This document shows positions 23,002 through 32,926 of a stretch of 64,000 bases of DNA, piece after piece. Position numbers and translations under genes: made by a program. The DNA is from Pohlia nutans (taxonomy: Eukaryota > Streptophyta > Bryopsida > Bryales > Mniaceae): assembly GCA_022496805.1 (NCBI GenBank), contig CM040085.1, positions 14,475,811-14,539,810 of the forward strand, written 5' to 3'. Below the pieces are notes generated by a model. The model saw nothing but the letters and a program-made list of their open reading frames with translations, was not told the DNA's origin and made no database searches. How positions within the stretch are numbered: the first letter of the stretch is position 1; every line of letters starts with the position of its first letter.

Positions 23002-23065
23002 TACTACAGTGCCCTTCTAAATCAGTTTCGAAGGCCACTTGATGAGGGCATGGGTGGCCATGCTC

Positions 23066-23570
23066 TAAGTGTCCTTCATGAAGTAATTATAGGATTCTGT
23101 TTATGGTCGCCATCTGTTTATGGCCCACTCACCTTACACGGAGTCATGGACTACAAATAGGATGATGACTTCTGAATTGTGGCACAAGAATCCTGGCAAA
23201 AAATAAAAAATAAAAAAAATCACTGAATTGCCGTGAACTCCGTACGGACTTGGCATTAAGTTATGAAAGTTCTTCAGATTTGATGGACTGTGCCTCTATA
23301 ATAATATATAATAGATATTCCCACGAATTCCACCAGCGGACTCTGTGATAATGGAGACGTACTCCCAGGTTTTCTGACAATATAATATGAGTACTTTACA
23401 ATATTAGATAAAAAAGTATGATATTAAACTGCTAATGAGCCAATCGGTTTGTGTATTTTGCCTCTTTCCGCATGCGGTATGAATAAAATACAATTTGTCC
23501 ACGTGATCGTCTTCCTGGTAGACACATTATGTCTGCCAGTCGAGTTTGACCTTGTTCTTTTCTTCGCCAG
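23066..23570. other. Spacer containing a relic satellite monomer
   Basis: No gene. At about 23388-23500 a diverged monomer of the 44-48 kb satellite is recognisable (GAGTACTTTACAATATTAGA, TATGATATTAAACTGC, CAATCGGTTTGTGTATTTTG, GAATAAAATACAATTT in the right order), 21 kb from the array. Confidence 0.6.
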
Positions 23571-23835
23571 GATCAAAGGAGAATGCCTTTTGCCAGGGTT
23601 TCGGGCAGGAAGTGGCTGCCCAGTTCTAAAGTCGATTTGCCACGGCTGCTCCTAGCGGGTTCCCAGACTTCCCTCGAAGTCAGGCTTCCCTCGAAGTCGC
23701 CTTCATCGCTTTCATGCGGTCGTCGTCGACGTCTTCGTCTCCCTAGTCATGCACTTCTTCCTCTTTCATCTCCTGCATTCTGACTCTCACCGCAGCGCCG
23801 TGTTTAGGGTTATCCGACTGAGAGGTAAAAGCAAG

Positions 23836-23982
23836 GAGATGGTTGAGCAACAAAGCTCCTGTCCGCCGCTTGAATGCATTGACCTTCCCAAAGAAATCGC
23901 CGATATTATTCTCTTTGTTGTGAGTAAGGAAGGAGAGTGGCTGAATGCACAGGTGAACCGTGTGAATGATGGTCTTGCTTGA
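23836..23982 (+). pseudogene. Captured 3' fragment of a short-chain dehydrogenase/reductase gene
   Basis: The frame reads LECIDLPKEIADIILFVVSK, then EGEWLNAQVNRVNDGLA and a stop at 23980-23982. This matches the C-terminal end of SDR-family oxidoreductases (PEEIADIVLFLVSEE, then WLNGQVIRVNGGLA and stop). The Rossmann fold, the catalytic Tyr-x3-Lys and the rest are absent. In SDR enzymes this segment closes the C-terminal sheet and helps form the subunit interface, so alone it has no activity. Confidence 0.7.
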
Positions 23983-25033
23983 ATTTTAACACCCCACCTA
24001 CAGGAGCATGTAGGTTTTGGATAGATATTAGATAGACCATGAGCGTCCATCCCGGACTCTGTAATCAAATGTGTAGATGATGTTGATTGTAACAAGAAAC
24101 CTTCAAGTATAATTCAAACTTCTTCATCATCCACGAATGATATATGGTGACCTTCTGTTTAGGCTTACAATCTTCATTTGATGGCCTCGATTGTCTGTTC
24201 TTCACTAAAAAGTCTATAGACTTTCCAAAAAAAGTAAAGAAAAGAAAGTCTATAGACTGTAGGCATTTGGACATTACGTACTTACAAACTGATGTCGTTT
24301 TTTTTAAATTAGTTGAGCAAAAGGTTGAATCCGTCCACCACTGCAACCAGCCAACAATCCATCATGGATTCTAAAGGAGATGAAGAACATATAGGAAGGG
24401 CAGCTTAAATATGGAGTTTGAGCATTTGGATATAGACCATTTATGTAGAGACTTTCTATTTGATAAAGTTGGCCAAATTCATCAAATGAAGTGTCAAAAG
24501 CTTCAAAATGGCCTAAACTTTCTAGATGTATTTGGAGCACAAATTCTTTTATGAATGGAGCACAAACACTTGGCAACCAAGGTTTCTATCAGTAAGAATC
24601 CAAAATGGTGCCAAGAGCCTATTTGTACGTGGATCTGAATATAGGAATCAATGCAACATGAGAATGGTTGTGAGAGACGTCAGAAGCAGTTGACTATTCT
24701 GAATTATACTCTAGTAAGACTGAATGATAAGAGAGGCAAAACAAAATGAATTTACGTTGCTGGAATACAACCTGAAATCCGGTACCGTTCACATGTTCAC
24801 AACGAATCAATTGCACACAAGAGGCAACATCACAAGTATTAAAATGGAAGGCTTTCACGTGAAAGATAAATCTGAACAATGCGTTCAAACAACGATATTC
24901 AACATTGAGCTTTGCTCATTACGAACTGAATCATCCAAAACACCCGGATAACCCTAAACACGGCGCTGCGGTGAGGGCCAGAATGCAACGGTGGCGCTGC
25001 AGGAGATGAAAGAGGAAGAAGGGCGTGACGAAT

Positions 25034-25310
25034 CCTCGTCTCTAAATCCCCGGTGGTCTTGAATGCGGGCACTATTCATCCACCCCTCCTTTTTACTGGA
25101 ATTTCCATTTTGGGCACCTTCGGTGTTTTTTTTGGCAAATGTTTTTAGTAATTTGGGGCCATAGGTCCCAAATTACCCTAGAGGGACCTACTTGGGAATA
25201 AAAAACCATTGGAGGAGGGGGTTGTTTTTTAAGGTGGGGCCTGGACCGGACAAAAATAGGGGGCACTTTTGTCCCCATTCATTCAGGACCACCGGGGTTC
25301 TAGAGAAATC
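25034..25310. mobile_element. 277-bp MULE-type MITE with 10-bp duplication
   Basis: Flanked by CGTGACGAAT at 25024-25033 and 25311-25320. Termini GTCTCTAAATCCCCGGTGGT and the complement ending CCACCGGGGTTCTAGAGAAA. The left terminus matches the MULE terminus (GTCTCTATATCCCCCGGTGG then TCTTAAATGCG) nearly base for base over 30 bp, making it a candidate non-autonomous partner of the 9.5-kb MULE. It interrupts the right arm of the Pack-type element; the left arm shows the uninterrupted sequence. Confidence 0.85.
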
Positions 25311-25379
25311 CGTGACGAATGAGACGAAGATGACGAACGACCGCAAGCAGGCGATGAAGGCGATGAAGGCGATGAAGTC

Positions 25380-25510
25380 TGACTTCGAGGGAAGCCTGAC
25401 TTCGAGTCTGGGAAGCCTGCCTCGAGTCTGGGGAGCCTGACTTCGAGTCTGGAAAGCGTGACTTCAAGTCTGGAAAGCATGACTTCGAGTCTGGGAAGCC
25501 TGACTTGGAG
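25380..25510 (+). repeat. 21-bp tandem repeat in the Pack-element right arm
   Basis: About six or seven units of the kind GACTTCGAGTCTGGGAAGCCT, with only two in the left arm. A local expansion after the inverted structure formed. Confidence 0.75.
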
Positions 25511-25793
25511 GGAAGTCTGGGACCCGGCAGGAGCAGCCGTGGCAAATCGACTTCCGAACTGGGCAGTCTCTTCCTGCCCGAAGCGCCGGCAAAAGCCATT
25601 TTCCTTTGAGCCCTTATTGGCGATCGAGGCCGAGCCAGCTTTTGACACCGCTTTTGAAACCGATGGAGCGAGCTAGCTAGTTCACCCTCAGACACTTCAC
25701 AGGGTCCGATCAATCTTCACGAGAACGTTCAGTATCATAGCTCAACTGACCCTGCCTGGATCTGAGCTTGTTGTTATGTCAGACAGAATTGAA

Positions 25794-26009
25794 GCTAGGA
25801 GTTCCCGGGAGCAGGATCGGACTGGCATGGCTAGCAGAGTGAACTACTTCAAGCTATATAATTCATGCTAGGAGTTCCGGGTCGGAGCGGGATCGGACTG
25901 GCTAGCAGACTGATGTACTTCAAGATATTTCATTCATGCTAGGAGTTCCGGGTCCGAGCAGGATTGGACTAGCTAGCAGACTGACGTACTTCAAGATATA
26001 TCATTCATG
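25794..26009 (+). repeat. Three tandem units of about 70 bp
   Basis: Each unit contains GCTAGGAGTTCC, a GAGCRGGATYGGACTRGC block, GCTAGCAGASTGA and TACTTCAAG..ATTCATG. Function unknown. Confidence 0.75.
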
Positions 26010-26721
26010 TTGATGTGTCTTGAGAAGTTTTAGTTTGGTAGAGTTCTACATGGAATCAGCTTCAAGAGATCGAGTATACTCTTCTAGGTCTCAAGTGTCT
26101 GAATTCATGTCGAGCTCTAACTTCGGGGTGGCGATTTGGCTTCTGTCGATGATCGATGGCGCGCCGTGAGTTGAATCATCGCTTCTATGACGGATCTCGG
26201 TTCAATATATATCTGAGATGAACTCCGTTCGATTTCCCATGGTGGTTAGCGCATCATGCATGACTGGTAAGCTGTCATGAAGCTCAGTCATCCCTTTCAG
26301 TATCAGTAATGCTTTGATCGATCCTTAGCTTGCTAGGGACTTCGATCAGAAAGACAGTGTACTAACTGTAGATTTGCAGACTGCAGGGAGCGATTGAAGG
26401 TAGGTTTGATTCTAAAGATAGCTGTTTACACACTATTTTGAGTCAAGTCAAGTTCTCAATTAAACTTGGATCCGTTGGATGGTTTCGACTTACTAAAAGC
26501 TAGATTGTTGGTCAAGAGAAATCCAGGAGCTCTGGAACTGAACGACGTAGTGGGAGGACGTGTGACTCCTTTTGAGTGAGGCTTGATGTGAGCCAATTTG
26601 GGAGTACGATGTTACTACAATATTTGGTCTCAGAACTAATTTGAAGGCCGGCGATTTACGTTTCCTCTAAAGTTGGATTCTTCATTTTCAGTTTACCAAT
26701 TTTCTACTAAAATTTTCTACT
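26010..26721. other. Spacer, no gene seen
   Basis: Mixed-composition DNA without a supported frame. It could be the promoter or an intron of an unrecognised transcription unit further right. Confidence 0.35.
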
Positions 26722-26877
26722 CACTAGTAAAAATTTGGTCAGGACTTTGTGTCATTTTGTGTTCGTGTCTGTGATTAATCTTCTGTGACTGAAATGGTCC
26801 CTTGTGACTCAATTTTAAAATATTAAAATAGTCCTAAGAGACTATTTGAGTCACAGAGGACCAAATTCCTACTAGTG
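26722..26877. mobile_element. 156-bp CACTA-type MITE
   Basis: Ends CACTAGTAAAAATTTGGTC (26722) and GACCAAATTCCTACTAGTG (26877) with ACT duplicated at 26719-26721 and 26878-26880. A 3-bp duplication and CACTA end are diagnostic. Internal GTGACT motifs recur as subterminal repeats. No coding capacity. Confidence 0.85.
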
Positions 26878-26880
26878 ACT

Positions 26881-27628
26881 GAACAGTCACTTCTGTCACG
26901 GTTAAGGAGTCTCGTCAGTCCTTTGTTCGAAGGTTCTGTTCATTGAAGGAATCATCCAAATGGATGAATGCTTTTGAGCCCAAATGTGGAGTACTCTTTC
27001 AATCGGGTTCTAAGGTAGAGGGACCTTATTCGGTTCCCAACCCTAATTCTGTTCTTTTCAAAATGTCCCTTTCTAGTTCCAAGCAACTCAAGTTTGTTGT
27101 TTGTATGTGATAATGTGATACATGTAATGGATTTTTTAGATTTTTTGTGAAATTTAATCATTTCTAGTTTCCTATGTTGTCCAAAAATTTCAGATTTATT
27201 CCGTCAATTTTCATGGAAAACAATTATTCAAGGGTTGGAATTAGGTTCCTCTACCTTAAGCTAATAACATCTACTGGGGACACTTTTAGTGCTGAGCATA
27301 TTTTTTATATTAAAATGATAATTTTTATAAAATATTTTACTTAGCAAATCAAATAGAATTTCAAGGCACCAAGCTTGAAAATTATATATACAAAAGCTAC
27401 AAAAGTTCAAATTTTATTGATAAATGATCATACGTTCAAATGTTGAGGGAGTGTACTTTCTCAAAATCAATATGTATTCCTTCTGAAAGATTTTGAAGTG
27501 CCTCAATTTGGTGTACTCTGATCAAGGAGCCCCATCCACTAAACTCTAAACTCTTCAATAGAAGAAGATTTTAGAGCATAACGTGTGGTAACCTAATGGC
27601 AGTTATTAGTGACTAGTGATTTGACTGA
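26881..27628. other. Spacer, no gene seen
   Basis: AT-rich DNA without coding or repeat signal strong enough to report. Confidence 0.4.
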
Positions 27629-27961
27629 ATGACTATGACGACCGACGAGCATCATAGGGCAGAAGATCTTCAAATTCTGGAATTTCTAAGAATTCGTAGA
27701 TTCGAGGGCAAGAGCGAGACGGAGAGAGACGAGCTGTTTGATCGATCGATCGATCGATCGGCAGAGAGCGTTGCCTTGAGGAGCACGGGGGGAATCATTT
27801 CATCGCAGCATTTGAACGTCTATCGATCGTCGAATTCTTTTCACCGTTCTGCAGCTTCAAGATTCAACATGAATCGTTCAAACGCGCTAGCCCTTTTGAT
27901 GGCCGTGTTGAGGTACATACGAGAAATTCATGAAACTGTTTCTATCATTGATAAGTGGTGA
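27629..27961 (+). CDS. Unrecognised 110-aa open frame, possible first exon
   Basis: Starts MTMTTDEHHRAEDLQILEFL. Middle part encodes a (GATC)n run at 27741-27759 as DRSIDRS. The end overlaps GTGGTGAGCT, a fair splice donor, followed by T-rich DNA. Base composition between 27.6 and 28.4 kb is less AT-rich than the spacers, which suggests a transcribed region. No family recognised; it may be chance. Confidence 0.25.
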   Translation: MTMTTDEHHRAEDLQILEFLRIRRFEGKSETERDELFDRSIDRSAESVALRSTGGIISSQHLNVYRSSNSFHRSAASRFNMNRSNALALLMAVLRYIREIHETVSIIDKW

Positions 27962-29022
27962 GCTAGGGTTTTGGTCTTCCTAGGGTTCATGTCGGATCTG
28001 GGTTTTGCGATCGGTCGACAATTTTCTGGTTAGGGTTATAGTAATTTCCTCGGCTCTCTAGCTAAATACTTCGTCCCGCGGTTTCTTCGTCGGTTCGTCC
28101 TAAAACCGCGTAGTTATGTGATTGATTTGATCTCGCTTGATCGACTGATTACTCGCACAATTAATCTTCACATAGTTGAAAGCTGACCCTGAATTCATGA
28201 AGCGTTACAAAAACCATAGCATGCAGTGAGTTTTTTAGGCTTTCTCTGCATAGTGCTCGCTTCTTGCAATTGATGAAGTCGTGTCGGCGAATCTTGATCG
28301 ACTGGGGATTAATGATTGCATCATGCCGACGTCGGCTGAAATGTAAATCATCACTGAATCAGTAGTAGGGTAATTGTGCTTCACATGTCGAGAGTCAGTA
28401 GATCCACAGAGGATCGAAAATGTTATGAGTCCCTAGGAATTGACAGTAAGTACATGGATTTCCAATGGGTGAGAGTAATTTGCACGTTTTCATGTATGTT
28501 TTTCATGCTGTTCTGACTTATCTATGATATTTCAATTCCTTGATGAACAACAGTCTCTTCGCTGCATGGGCTGGTTTCCAGCTACTGGCTGGTTCCCAGC
28601 TACTGGCTGGTTCCCTGCTACTGGCTGGGTTCCTAGGCTTCTTTATCTGGAGGCTTCTTCCCAGCAATATGGTTTTCAATATTGATAAGACAAACTCTAG
28701 CTCTGTTCAACTGGTTGATAATGTAGCTGGCTAATCAAGTTCGTTACATGAAGTTTTACCTGGAATCGTTACTTTACCTAGCACTACTAGTTTCATACAG
28801 TTTGTGAGCAGCGTAAGGGTTTGTGAGTGAAGTAGGGGAGTAACTCAAGCAACGGCTTGTTAAGCAACATTTAGGAACCGTAATGTTGTTGTTATAGCTA
28901 CTCACCTGACGTTGCTAAAAAAACCAATGTATGATCCTAGGAGTGTAGATCTCGATCTGACGTTGCACAGTCCACTAGACTGTATGCGGGATTGTATGAT
29001 TGAGAAACATCTGTAAGTACTG
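27962..29022. other. Spacer or intron with 18-bp tandem repeat
   Basis: No gene. At 28568-28632 an 18-bp unit CTGGTTCCCAGCTACTGG is repeated about 3.5 times and would encode LLAGSQLLAGS if translated. A MITE-like copy at 28831-28918 is listed separately. Confidence 0.4.
28831..28918 (+). mobile_element. Short MITE-like repeat, copy 1
   Basis: About 88 bp from GGGGAGTAACTCAAGCAAC to GTTATAGCTACTC and GACGTTGCTAA. Its ends are imperfect inverted repeats. The complementary copy is at 30207-30311, so the pair brackets 1.3 kb containing the small acidic frame at 29052. Confidence 0.6.
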
Positions 29023-29051
29023 ATGTTGCAAACGTTGCATATATTTGCAGC

Positions 29052-29247
29052 TCCGCAAGCCACTATGGATCCGCAGGGCCACGTGGATATCGATATAGTG
29101 CAGGCAGATCTCTACCATCAGCACCTACTGCGCATTGAAGCTGAACGCTATGGAGCTGAGATGCCACCTGCTCCTTTCACCGACAGTGATGACGGGGACG
29201 CCTACAGTGACGAAGATGAGCCCTACAGTGACGAAGATGAGACCTAA
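29052..29247 (+). CDS. Unrecognised acidic 64-aa frame, possible terminal exon
   Basis: Follows TTTGCAG (acceptor-like). Encodes MDPQGHVDIDIVQADLYHQ and ends with a duplicated PYSDEDE acidic tail and TAA-type stop. The regular acidic repeat and the splice-like start are suggestive, but no family is recognised and no start-to-end gene model is possible. Confidence 0.25.
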
Positions 29248-30206
29248 GTAATAGAATTTGGGTAAACATACAGTATACATATGAATATGGAACATGGACT
29301 TTAGGGAGTCCTGAATTTCGAGATGTCATCAATATCATCCTTTGAAATTAGTCCTAAATTCATCAGAATGATGTAATAACTGATAGTGGTTAAATTTGTA
29401 CAGCGGTTGTATATTTGAGCAAGGTAGTTCTATTTCTTGGCCTACCACACAAGCACACAAGCAGTTCACTTGTATGAGCAGTTTTTAGTTTCTGAGGAGC
29501 TGCCTAGCTTTAGCCAGATTTCTCCAGTCAATTAAAGGTTCGTTTTGAATTGCTGTCTTTTTGCGCTGGCTACTGGATTAGGACCAGCCTATATATATAC
29601 AGTAAAGGTTTCTAAAGTGAGAGTTTTGCTGGATGAGTGGGGGTCCCTTCCCTTTGTTGGAGCCTAGTAAGTAAACTATGCTTGACAATCAAAGTTTTTT
29701 CTTGTTGTTCCACTTCTTAAGTTCTAAATCATTTCAAACTCTTTGGATTGTTTGCTCGATTTGTTCTTCTAACTTGTGCAGATTTTGAGGTCTACATAGA
29801 TTCTCAAGAAATTTAAGTGTAGCGAAATGGGATTGAGCAGTACGTTCAGGTTTCTGTATAGACCTGTGCAAGATTCAGAACGTAACCCCAGTGTTCAGAT
29901 TATTTTTCTTGTGCTCATATGAGTTTTGATGGCTCACTTTTTTCCAGTTTTCAGTACCTGCTGGTCCAGTGAATGCAGAACTATGGTAACAACATTCCAT
30001 GTCTTTATACATTTTAAGTGTGTACAATGTGGGGTTACTGCAGAAGCTGGCACCAGCAGGAGGTAAGATAACGAGCTAGATTTTACGCTCAGGTATGATT
30101 TTCTGTATACCTTTAGCATAATTTATGTTTATGCTATTAGGAGCGTTCTGTCATGAACACAGTTACCATCACTACTAACATCATACACTGATTGCTAGTA
30201 CGTTGG
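29248..30206. other. Spacer, no gene seen
   Basis: No supported coding frame, RNA gene or repeat. Confidence 0.4.
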
Positions 30207-30311
30207 TTAGCAACGTTAACCAGGGGAGTAGCTATAACAACAGTACGGATTTACGGTTCTTAAATGTTTCATAACAAGCTAGCTGTAACGTGGCTTGAGT
30301 AACTCCGAACT
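30207..30311 (-). mobile_element. Short MITE-like repeat, copy 2
   Basis: Inverted, diverged copy of 28831-28918 (TTAGCAACGT, GGAGTAGCTATAACAACA, TACGGTTCTTAAATG, CTTGAGTAACTCC in complementary order). Confidence 0.6.
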
Positions 30312-30589
30312 ATGTTGCTCAGGAATGTAGCACACAGTGTAGTAGGTGTACGTTGTGTGATCACTGCTAACATGTATCCATTTTCGTTTGTAATCATTGA
30401 ATGAGATCGATCTAGACGTACATGCATATATCAGGCTAGCAACAGTGAGTTTTGCATCCCTCTCTGCTAAATTTGATCATGGCAGCAACTAGATATATGT
30501 AATTTCCTCACTTTTGTTCATCTCAGTTTGGTAGCTAGCTAGCTAGAGTCATAGATGGCTTGTTCTTGGCAGCGGGTTGGTGTTGATCG

Positions 30590-30925
30590 ATCGGTCCCTC
30601 TAAACCGGCTTTTAGATAGAACAAAGCGGATTCCAACATCTGAAAGTTCAGATTGATCGATGCGCCGATTCATTTCCAGCCTGATTGGTCCTTCAAAACC
30701 AGCTATTCGACAGGAAAGAGGAGCTTTCAAAATTTTGAAAGTTCAGATTGATGTATTGGATATGTTCCTCCAAAACCAGCTTTTCTAGATAGAACAGAGT
30801 AGCTTTCGAAACTTGAAGTTCAGATTAATGTGCTGGTTACGTTCCAGCTTGATTGATCATTCGAAACTAGCCTTCAGATCAAGCAGAGTGGGTTCTTTCA
30901 AAATTTGAAAGTTCTGACTGATGTG
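30590..30925 (+). repeat. Four diverged tandem units of 78-95 bp
   Basis: Each unit ends in a version of TTTGAAAGTTCAGATTGATG (30642, 30737, 30815, 30907) and contains CCAGCTTTTAGATAGAACAG or a relative. They lie in the 200 bp before a possible acceptor at 31019. Confidence 0.7.
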
Positions 30926-31019
30926 AGTCCTGTGGATCGATCACCGGCTCCTTAGCTTTACTGATTCCTTCCTAACGATGGGCCAATATTGTTACGACGG
31001 CGTTCTCTCTGTCTTGCAG

Positions 31020-31276
31020 GCAACTGCGCATCTGGTCTTATTTATCTAATCTATCGCAGTCTTCCGCCTACCAAGAGCGCTGCAAGTCGTCGCACTAAAC
31101 AGACTGTACTACTACGTACGGCAGATGTGGAAGACGACTTAGCACTGGAGTCGGTAGTGGATGTCATCAACAGAGTACAGGAGTTACTAGTGGACGATCC
31201 GATTCAACTCAACAAGCACCAACTAGTGCAAGTACACGGTGAAGAAGCTGGCCAAGATGAAGAAAGCCAGCCTTAG
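31020..31276 (+). CDS. Unrecognised 85-aa frame after a good splice acceptor
   Basis: CTGTCTTGCAG at 31009-31019 is a strong acceptor. The frame reads GNCASGLIYLIYRSLPPTKS, continues with acidic ALESVVDVINRVQELLVDD and stops at 31274-31276. No family recognised. It could be an exon of a gene starting near 27.6 kb or an N-terminal piece related to the kinase relic downstream. Confidence 0.25.
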
Positions 31277-31363
31277 ACGATCAGACCACGTCAACGTTGG
31301 CACTCCGGGAGCTTCTCCTGGCGGTGAAGTGGTGAGAGGTTCTAGTGCTCAAGTGCATGTTCC

Positions 31364-31616
31364 TTGACGGAGCGTCCACTGTGTATTTTCTGAAGTGTAG
31401 GAAATTTGGACCCCCTTGCTGCAAATCATCTGTTAGTGTGAAAATTCATGACTGAACAGTTTGACACGATCGACACTGTTGATCTTGTAGTATAGAGCAA
31501 GAGCTTCAGAATGATGTTATGCAATCAGAAAACCGAGGTAAAATGAGAAAATGCCACCGTTGCAAAGTTCAGTGATGCAGATGGCCTTATTGAGCGTTTT
31601 AGACGCTTAGGGGTTA
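31364..31616 (-). mobile_element. TTAACCCCTAAGCGTC MITE, copy 1
   Basis: About 253 bp, minus orientation. Intact end GACGCTTAGGGGTTAA at 31616; the other end is eroded (GACGGAGCGTCCACTG near 31365). Nearly collinear with copies at 32112-32355 and 52037-52281 (AACAGTGTCGAT, CAATATGGCCATCTGCAT, GGCATTTTCTCATTTTA). Confidence 0.85.
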
Positions 31617-32111
31617 ACGCTGGAGATTTTCAAGCAGGAGGTCGTGGACATCCGGCTTGGCCAGTCCTGGTGGACAAGCATGGTCAGCTACGAGTCAGGG
31701 ATTAGAACTAGAAGCAGTTGTGGCTATGGTGGTGCAAAAGCTGGAGGATCTTATGAAGAAGCTTTCCACAACTGATAGGAAGAGTATGCACACAGCCAGA
31801 GAGCTAGACAAGGCAGACCTCCACCGCAAGCTGGCCGAAATCGTGAACAGACGTGAATGACAGCTACTTTGTAGATATGCCCAAGCTTGGCACAAAATAA
31901 TTCATCCGTCTTATTGGTCTGATTATTCACACGATCTTCTACAAGAATGACCATGATTTTTGGCTGGTGGACTCAGTTGAAGCAGCTCCAGTGGATGAGG
32001 ATGCTGGGCAAAGGTGGACAGGCCAAAGCGTTCAGCGATGTGAATGTGAAGGAGAGCCGTCTTCTGCATCGTTGCAAGCATCCACAAATTGTCGAGGTAT
32101 GGTCTAATTCC

Positions 32112-32355
32112 TTAACCACTAAGCGTCTTTAACGCCCAATATGGCCATCTGCATCGCTGAACTTTTCATCGGTGGCATTTTCTCATTTTACTCGGGTTTT
32201 CTAATTGCAATACATCATTTTCAAGCTCTTGTTCGATACTACAGGATCAACAGTGTCGATTGTGTCAAACTAAAGTCATTTGATTCAAATGATTTCCAAT
32301 ACGGGTCCAATTTTCCTCCACTACAGAAAATACACAGTGGACACTTAGGGGTTAA
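32112..32355 (+). mobile_element. TTAACCCCTAAGCGTC MITE, copy 2
   Basis: 244 bp, ends TTAACCACTAAGCGTC and GACACTTAGGGGTTAA, inserted in the kinase pseudogene. Same family as 31364-31616 and 52037-52281. Confidence 0.88.
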
Positions 32356-32926
32356 GTATACTTTAAACCTCAATCTCTAATGAAAAGCTCTTTCTAAGTA
32401 CATCTACAACATACAATTTTTTGAAATTTGATCCCATGAAAATACACCATCTTCTATTGTAGAAAATACTTTCTTCTTTCTATTAATATTCTAAATGTTC
32501 TTGTGTTAAAGCTTTTGAACTATTCATTTGAAGTCATAGTCATGTAAAAATGAACATGAGTATTTTCCATTAAGGTGTAAAACCTCAGTGATTGAACTAG
32601 AAAGAGAGAATTTAGTTTAAATTTCAATATCTAACAACGAAAACTTGCTAAGTACATCTACACCACCCACTACAATTGTAGAGAAAACTTTCTTCTTTCG
32701 ATTGGAATACTGTTTGTTCCCTTGTAAGGAATTTTAAATAATTCATTTGATGTCCTATACCTATAGAAATAGACATTTTTGCATTGATGAGTCAAATTAA
32801 CATATACGTTTCAAAATGTCAAAATTATAACATTCAAGTGCTCAAAGCTCTAGAAACTAGGACAGGTATAGATTTGAGGTTCTAGATGGGCGCCTACTTT
32901 GCCATTCTAATGAATTTGACATTTAG
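32356..32926. other. AT-rich insertion or intron in the kinase relic
   Basis: No coding sequence recognised. Two stretches (around 32410-32500 and 32660-32740) share CATCTACAMCAYMCA and CTTTCTTCTTTC wording and are probably a diverged direct repeat. Confidence 0.4.

Larger units (their letters stand above)
13095..23065. mobile_element. 479-bp Harbinger-like MITE split by the MULE
   Basis: The ends GAGCATGGCCACC (13095) and GGTGGCCATGCTC (23065) are inverted, continue as TGCCCTCAACAGGTGGCCTT and its complement, and are flanked by TAA at 13092-13094 and 23066-23068. Removing the 9.48-kb MULE and one 9-bp duplication leaves an element of 479 bp (13095-13509 plus 23002-23065). It was therefore present before the MULE landed and gives a relative date order. 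No coding capacity. Confidence 0.85.
23571..25611. mobile_element. Pack-type element with long inverted arms and captured SDR fragment
   Basis: The left arm 23571-23817 and right arm 24945-25611 (minus a MITE at 25034-25320) are inverted copies, from GATCAAAGGAGAATGCC and its complement at the outside to GTGTTTAGGGTTATCCG and its complement at the inside. The right arm is longer because a 21-bp unit is amplified (25380-25510). The 1.1-kb core holds the 3' end of a short-chain dehydrogenase gene. This is the architecture of gene-capturing MULEs (Pack-MULEs), but the outer limits and target duplication could not be fixed. Confidence 0.7.
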
